IMG/VR virus record: IMGVR_UViG_3300021425_000171
Location: 1 to 25,688 of that record
Direction: 5' to 3' (one strand)
Length of the DNA stretch: 25,688 nt
DNA from: a virus
Below are positions 23,701-25,688 of this stretch, in pieces. The number at the start of each line of letters is the position of its first letter. The first letter of the stretch is position 1. The position numbers and the translations under genes are program-made. The notes beneath the pieces were generated by a model. It did no database searches, was not told the origin of the DNA, and worked only from the letters and a program-made list of their open reading frames with translations.

Positions 23701-25688
23701 ATTCCTAGCGAATGGGACGATATAAGCGATACCAGTGCAGGATTAGCCGAAGGTATAAGTGGACTATCTGTATATGGTGATAGCAGATACAGTGTAGCGC
23801 AAACTTACAATGCTGTGTCTGGTAGATTTACTCCAAGATATTATTTCTGGGTAAGAAACAGTAAATTAATTCCTAACATTGCTAATAGAAATGTAAGTTG
23901 TGAAACAGTAATTAATTTAATCAAAGATCCAGCTAATGCAGGTTATAGATTTATATCACTGTTTAACGATAGAGAGTTTGCAATCCACAATTGCAAAAGT
24001 CTAATTAGAGGCAAAGACACTATTTTACATTTTGATTATGCTGCTGGCGAATTAAACACTGGTCCGGTTCATAGTCAGTATACTTTACTCACAGAAGGCG
24101 TAGAAACAAGCGAACCCAATGATATATTAGTTGAAAAATGGTTTGATAGCTTGATAGGTTACGATAGCAAAAATAACAAACTGCCAGATTTATCAGTAAG
24201 CCCAGCTAGACGTTATGGCATATTGAATGAGCCTCTACAAACGATGTTTGTGAATAAGACTGAAGCACTGAAGCAAGTTGTAGAAAGAGCAAACAGAGTT
24301 TTAAGTGAAAACTTAATTGTTGACGATTTTGATTTAACTCCGTTAAACGCAATTGATCCTTTGCCAACAGATGTTTCTGGACTATATGATGAAAAAGTTG
24401 ACAATGAATCTCTGCTTAGATTTGTAGGCACAAGCAAAACAGAACAAGCTGAACTTTCTGTAACTTTGACCGATGGAAGACTAACAGGTGTTACTATTGT
24501 AAATCCTGGTCGCGGTTATAAAGATCCTGCTTATAACAGTTCTACTGATACTTTCCGTAGAGGACCTAAAGTTGAAATACTTGGTTCGGGTTCTGGTGCA
24601 GAAATCAAAACACGCATTAATAACTTGGGACAAATTATTTCAGCAACTGTTGAAAAATCAGGCGAAGGTTATACTAGCGATGTGACTGTAATTGTAAGAC
24701 CATTTACAGCCTTAGTAGCTAATGATAGCACAATTGGCGGTTTTTGGGCAACATATAATTGGAATAGAACAGCACAAGAATGGTTTAGAGTTGATATTCA
24801 ATCGTTTGATACAACATTTTATTGGCAATACAAAGACTGGTTTAAAAGCGGTTATTCAATTGCAACTGCGATAGATCATTTGATTCCGGCTAGTTATGCA
24901 TTAGATGGATTAAATGATAACATTGGCGATATTATAAAAATTGAAAACATCGGTTCAGGCGGCTGGTTGCTACTTGAAAAAATAGACAATGTGCCCGAAG
25001 TTGATTATACAGTTAATTACCAAACAGTTGGCAGACAAAACGGAACAATTCAAATAAGCAAATTGCTTTACAACAATACTGATAGTGGGTTTGATAATCA
25101 AATTTACGATAGTGTTCTTTATGACAGAGAGCCTGTAACAGAAACAAGAAACATTCTTGCTGCGTTAAGAGATAATATATTTGTTGATCAATTAAAAATA
25201 GAATGGAACAAATTATTCTTTAGCAGTATAAGATACGTGCTTGCAGAACAACCTGTTGTTGACTGGGTATTTAAAACAGCATTTATTAAGGCAAAGCACA
25301 ATGTTGGCGAATTAGATCAAAGAATAACTTTCCGCAATGACAATTTAGAAAATTATCAAGATTATGTTGCCGAAGTAAAACCTTACAGCAGTAAAATAAG
25401 AGAATATATTAGCGGATATGAAAAAGTAGATCCTACACAAACCAGTGTAACAGATTTTGATTTGCAACCGAGATACAGCGATTCACAACGCAAAATTGTT
25501 GCAGAAAGTTTAAAAATTACAAACAATGTTGTAGGTCCAATAAATCGCTTTATCGAAACATATCCGCAAAAACATTGGCTTGATAATCTTGGATTTGAAA
25601 TTACTGACATAGTAATAGCAGATGGCGGAACTGGATGGACAAGTGGTCCAGTGGTAACTATATCCGGCGGCGGAGGCCCTACAATAGA
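14776..25688 (+). CDS. Giant baseplate wedge/structural protein in gp7 position (partial, runs off right edge)
   Basis: The ATG in the TAATG overlap with gp6 opens a frame that stays open to the end of the window (3,637 codons plus 2 bases). By gene order (6 then 7 in T4) it corresponds to the wedge protein gp7, which is 1,032 residues in T4, so this one is at least 3.5 times longer. Similar large proteins follow gp6 in marine T4-like phages. The N-terminus has A-E-F-L-P-Q-Y-F-R-T. Visible modules: split cupredoxin-like beta domain (190-215 and 455-490); two DY-type beta units (911-955, 1139-1181); conserved R-P-W-E-M-L-G-F and P-S-W-W-E-T-V-Y-G-P-A-P-Y-T (about 1347-1372); four CBM5/12-like segments (1649-1692, 1907-1950, 2392-2437, 2533-2578); a seven-bladed FG-GAP-like propeller (2312-2842); G-x-G-Y repeats (3225-3312 and from about 3600). 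The multi-module design suggests the outer wedge plus surface-contacting parts. Confidence 0.8.
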   Translation, partial: MAKDDKTVPQPDGKNYKRSSAEFLPQYFRTPTNKKFLQATIDQFVSDGVVEKISSFVGKKEAKAVSINDTYLPEVSTDRENYQLEPYAVYNDDLGNTEFSADYLDYIGLVNTFRGNTENHSKLNEQEFYAWNPHIDFDKFTNFREYYWLPNGPQEVPVRGQSKDVISTYTLTTVTDDDNTALLFTPDGRTRNPELKLYRGQTYRFEINADGYPVTIAIDRNFIPFLSNEDVVNEVSAENNIINEIFGQTLTAWVEGIDWQNVRLETNEINAGKGSINISQFANPDVVTSIVNVAFTSFQEQWNALVDPLIDSSDLLCKNDLQLTSTSGNDTIISDQIRYDRQEYIADANFSNSTLAIKNTIFSDVVNEVLKNYTDPDRAEVEKALYDAGQISLDTLDFSYAIKLYNFTERSAQAITQGDENQSFVYNEGVKLFPTPIEGDTNELSDFVNPGYIENGVLEFTVPDNAPNELYFVSQTNIDTSCRLRVYDIEENSEIDVEQEIIGKKTYTTSAGWDFSNGMKVYFIGDVTPAKYAEGFYYVEGVGTSINLIPVNELSVPAIFTQDTQVPFDSNGFDRVPFSDALSFAGTKDYIVINRSSADRNGWTRYNRWFHKDVILKSAEINLQEQYAFDEAARAKRPIIEFESGLRLYNHGTKAKQIVDLVDDYTKDVFSIIEGTIGYNVDGVDLAEGQRILFTADPDPFVSGKIYEVKFIDHNNKKNRISLVETADTDPAVDETVLIKNGNNYAGRMFYYNGDTWTLAQDKNAINQFPKFDLYDKDGNSYGDIDVYPLTTFKGNNIFSYQVGEGVNDTELGFPVVYKNLVNSGDILFNFDMLKESYTYEVAGVTVNLEADVAYIKKYNIAGDEFAYENSWKKANTKSSQYVVRKYTGREQVNSFKIDFFNNSARIQDLKLVVYHNNKLMIENVDYEQININRSRFVVFENDIDFDDIVIIKGKSNQPKNANGYYETPYNLERNPLNDNIEEFTYGQVADHVENLIVELQGFEGIQPGRNNLRDLGSVYQYGRKFVKHSGPLNLPLVNLANKDNNVINAIRFAKKEYSKFKRDFIQVAETLGVDTSVKQHVDLILAELKKNKRSSMPFYDTDMAGSGGYNRLEYTVLDIDVKYYALSAPYSLSIENRKAVYVYVNDLQICYGVDYTFTNEGFVYITKDLAVDDTIEIREYETTEGSYIPPTPSKLGMYPAYKPEIFVDTTYVDPVTAIRGHDGSITIAYEDYRDDLLLELERRIYNNIKVTYDTDIFDIHDYVGGEHRNTGISKADLDNVLITDFVSWLRTAGNVDYTDNSFIQQFSTLTYNYGASISPKGNQLPGFWRGVYLQAYDTDSPNLRPWEMLGFSVQPSWWETVYGPAPYTKDNLILWKDLEKGIVREPNKQPVVRKKYLRPGLTSAIPVDESGRIRSPLDSSFAREFSFAISRNLLFKFGDVAPAEAAWRRSSDYAFAIIIAALANRPAAVTGLLYDRSRVSRNKVGNLIYSNTNKIIKLDSLVFPKTQQNDVINYTAGLIDYIQAYMQSSVDANYTKYMTTVKNLDTKIGFKVGGFADKNKLRIVLDSRTPLNKGNVFVPQENYDIVLKKSSPLQVISYSGVIIEKVAGGYRVSGYDQEDPYFYINPVQISDGDPAVNVGGISESFLEWDEGKIFDKGRIVEYLNSYYRVTETHTSNDTFDQSKFARLATLPVVGGATAIFRKNFSTSVTKINYGTVYADIQQVVDFLLGYNQYLENVGFVFDYNNPQYEAVENFNLLAREFLFFTTENWAGGTVLTLSPGANQIKFNTDYFTVDDIFDNFLGYTIKQIDGSVLRFEFTNTVREDGNSFSLFPINTTEGIFFSKLTLVQKEHVVLIDNKTVFNDTIYDPASGYRQERIKVTGYRTDEWDGSLNIPGFIYDQAKFTIWEPWQDYRVADVVKYKESYYSAKSSLSGQANFDPEEWTLLSEKPTESVKPNFDYRTKQFNDFYDLDTDNFDSEQQRLAQHLIGYQKREYLSNIITDDVSAYKFYQGFIQDKGTLNSLTKLFDKLGSAEKDSLEFFEEWAFRTGQYGATDAYKEVEYQLDESKFRIEPQTIELVQTVDDTRTDLVFQYPVKDVFIKEPDYNHAPFPTTWTTDQVTKTGGYVSLDQIDFISKTLEDTLNLDIDLIQIGSIIWVPEFKNTWDVFEVINSPIYIESIEKTANGFDAIFNTNVIFSEGDIVGLKNINEELDGFRLVRAIKGNRAEFYTTQPIADESLDLTDSTLGSVIQLLSKRVADVDAMNTVITSYGLSPNSKFWIDNAGNERYAVYQNNEIFLSQNTFANRQEGITDFGKSFAVNGSNTILAISDTNTSVYVYNRFSSVVDYRYAQELNPLTDLYDADSNFGQEIEITADGNWLIVGAPTATNVKTNYKGEIQQTSYVAGDIVSDGGLFFRAIQDINFDSSTINTQSQDWEQVNAIEAIETGTGSGLNDQGAIHIYRRQTDNSFAIHQTIVSPYPQADEKFGIAIKTSFDKNTLNTRLYVRSEKNNGRLYFLDLPSINSNFGYSRDPLYRGKFDANVKYIAGEIVEDNTVIYTAKQTVPAGNPFNPDHWDVTSSNIDRLGYVPILSDENVLAGLDDSTAFDSNVRIAENFDVTDNGEVLAITSLTSTNEYKITIYRKIEDRLAIHQTINASELNIGFGHSISLNYDGSLLAVGAMEADDQGTDIGKVFVFKYNTDTLEFDLHQELFTPTPNRNEKFGWQVDFSEDKLAVTAINGLNEETYLFDSNQTVFDSESTKFVDKIPNRLEIYVYENINNKFVYAETIDYYYRYIDVSGQQATARLNDAYDPRIIFNKNHVMLSLPTASLDDTDTLYGAVFDLVGTQNVDSWELLSSPKDFVDYEKLKGVFLYDKDTGDLITYLDVIDPIQGKIANVAEQEISYKLYYDPAVYNTGSTDTGIKNPWTNNYVGKLWWNISTVKWFDPYNGNITSQNNKWNNLIPSFEVDVYEWVESPYIPSEWDDISDTSAGLAEGISGLSVYGDSRYSVAQTYNAVSGRFTPRYYFWVRNSKLIPNIANRNVSCETVINLIKDPANAGYRFISLFNDREFAIHNCKSLIRGKDTILHFDYAAGELNTGPVHSQYTLLTEGVETSEPNDILVEKWFDSLIGYDSKNNKLPDLSVSPARRYGILNEPLQTMFVNKTEALKQVVERANRVLSENLIVDDFDLTPLNAIDPLPTDVSGLYDEKVDNESLLRFVGTSKTEQAELSVTLTDGRLTGVTIVNPGRGYKDPAYNSSTDTFRRGPKVEILGSGSGAEIKTRINNLGQIISATVEKSGEGYTSDVTVIVRPFTALVANDSTIGGFWATYNWNRTAQEWFRVDIQSFDTTFYWQYKDWFKSGYSIATAIDHLIPASYALDGLNDNIGDIIKIENIGSGGWLLLEKIDNVPEVDYTVNYQTVGRQNGTIQISKLLYNNTDSGFDNQIYDSVLYDREPVTETRNILAALRDNIFVDQLKIEWNKLFFSSIRYVLAEQPVVDWVFKTAFIKAKHNVGELDQRITFRNDNLENYQDYVAEVKPYSSKIREYISGYEKVDPTQTSVTDFDLQPRYSDSQRKIVAESLKITNNVVGPINRFIETYPQKHWLDNLGFEITDIVIADGGTGWTSGPVVTISGGGGPTI
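19720..19851 (+). other. CBM5/12-like module A in the giant protein
   Basis: Residues 1649-1692 follow the chitin-binding-type pattern: an initial W, then K-G-R-I-V-E-Y, Y-Y-R-V-T, and a later F-D. The closing tryptophan of the pattern is missing, so this is the weakest of the four copies. Confidence 0.45.
20494..20625 (+). other. CBM5/12-like module B in the giant protein
   Basis: Residues 1907-1950 read W-E-P-W-x-x-Y-x-x-x-D-V-V-K-Y-K-x-x-Y-Y-S-A-K, then N-F-D-P-E-E-W-T-L-L. This is close to the W..Y..GD.V.Y.G..Y.A......P...W.L pattern of small carbohydrate-binding modules (ChtBD3 fold). Confidence 0.6.
21949..22086 (+). other. CBM5/12-like module C, inserted in propeller blade 2
   Basis: Residues 2392-2437 read Y-K-G...S-Y-V-A-G-D-I-V-S-D-G-G-L-F-F-R-A, ending Q-D-W-E-Q-V. 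They fall between the L-I-V-G-A-P strand and the A-I-H-I-Y-R strand of one blade. Confidence 0.55.
22372..22509 (+). other. CBM5/12-like module D, between propeller blades 3 and 4
   Basis: Residues 2533-2578 read Y-R-G-x-F-x-x-x-V-x-Y-I-A-G-E-I-V, then V-I-Y-T-A-K-Q-T-V-P, and N-P-D-H-W-D-V. With module B this is the best match to the pattern. Confidence 0.6.
24448..24711 (+). repeat. G-x-G-Y beta repeats in the giant protein
   Basis: Two units of the form (I/V)-x-(N/K)-x-G-x-G-Y-x-x..., each followed by a V-x-I/V-L/V strand, occur at residues 3241-3270 and 3291-3308. A third (G-G-T-G-W-T-S-G-P-V-V-T-I) starts at about 3617 and leaves the window. Such repeats are common in fibre-like phage structural proteins. 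Confidence 0.55.

Overview
The window is part of the genome of a T4-like myovirus (contractile tail). The recombination nuclease pair gp47/gp46, the late sigma factor gp55 and a run of T4-type baseplate genes (gp48, gp53, gp5-like spike, gp25, gp6 and a giant protein in the gp7 position) are all recognisable from their protein sequences. The DNA is AT-rich, and the protein style (short gp53, spike without lysozyme, very large wedge proteins with many beta modules) resembles marine T4-like phages of cyanobacteria and SAR11-type bacteria. The exact host cannot be read from the sequence. There are no tRNAs, insertion sequences, CRISPR arrays or intergenic gaps longer than about 75 bases.

Left part, minus strand (1-4361): a tightly packed early/middle-type operon read right to left: gp55, gp47, gp46, a 91-residue basic protein, and a GIY-YIG (SegE-like) nuclease that runs off the left edge. 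gp55 and gp47 each have a sigma70-like promoter just upstream. gp46/gp47 form the Rad50/Mre11-like complex that resects DNA ends for recombination-dependent replication. gp55 redirects the host RNA polymerase to late promoters.

Hinge (4362-4435): a 74-base divergent control region. A near-consensus sigma70 promoter (TTGACA, 17 bases, TATTAT) points left into gp55. A T4-late-like box (core TAAATA) points right into the baseplate genes and directly abuts the -35 box.

Right part, plus strand (4436-25688): late baseplate genes in the order tail tube cap (gp48-like), gp53, a 746-residue structural/hub candidate, gp5-like spike, a 428-residue repeat-bearing protein, gp25, gp6, and a giant open reading frame of at least 3,637 codons that runs off the right edge. 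Several junctions are TAATG stop/start overlaps. Two further late-box candidates (CATAAATA before the 428-residue gene, GATAAATA before gp6) suggest internal late promoters.

The most unusual content is the giant gp7-position protein. It carries four segments resembling CBM5/12 carbohydrate-binding modules, and two of these sit between blades of what reads as a seven-bladed FG-GAP-like beta-propeller. Also unusual are two proteins flanking the spike that share a Pro-Cys-x-Gly-Pro plus polyglycine module, a perfect four-copy 63-bp coding repeat with an alternating T/C marker, and a gp55 with a roughly 140-residue insertion.
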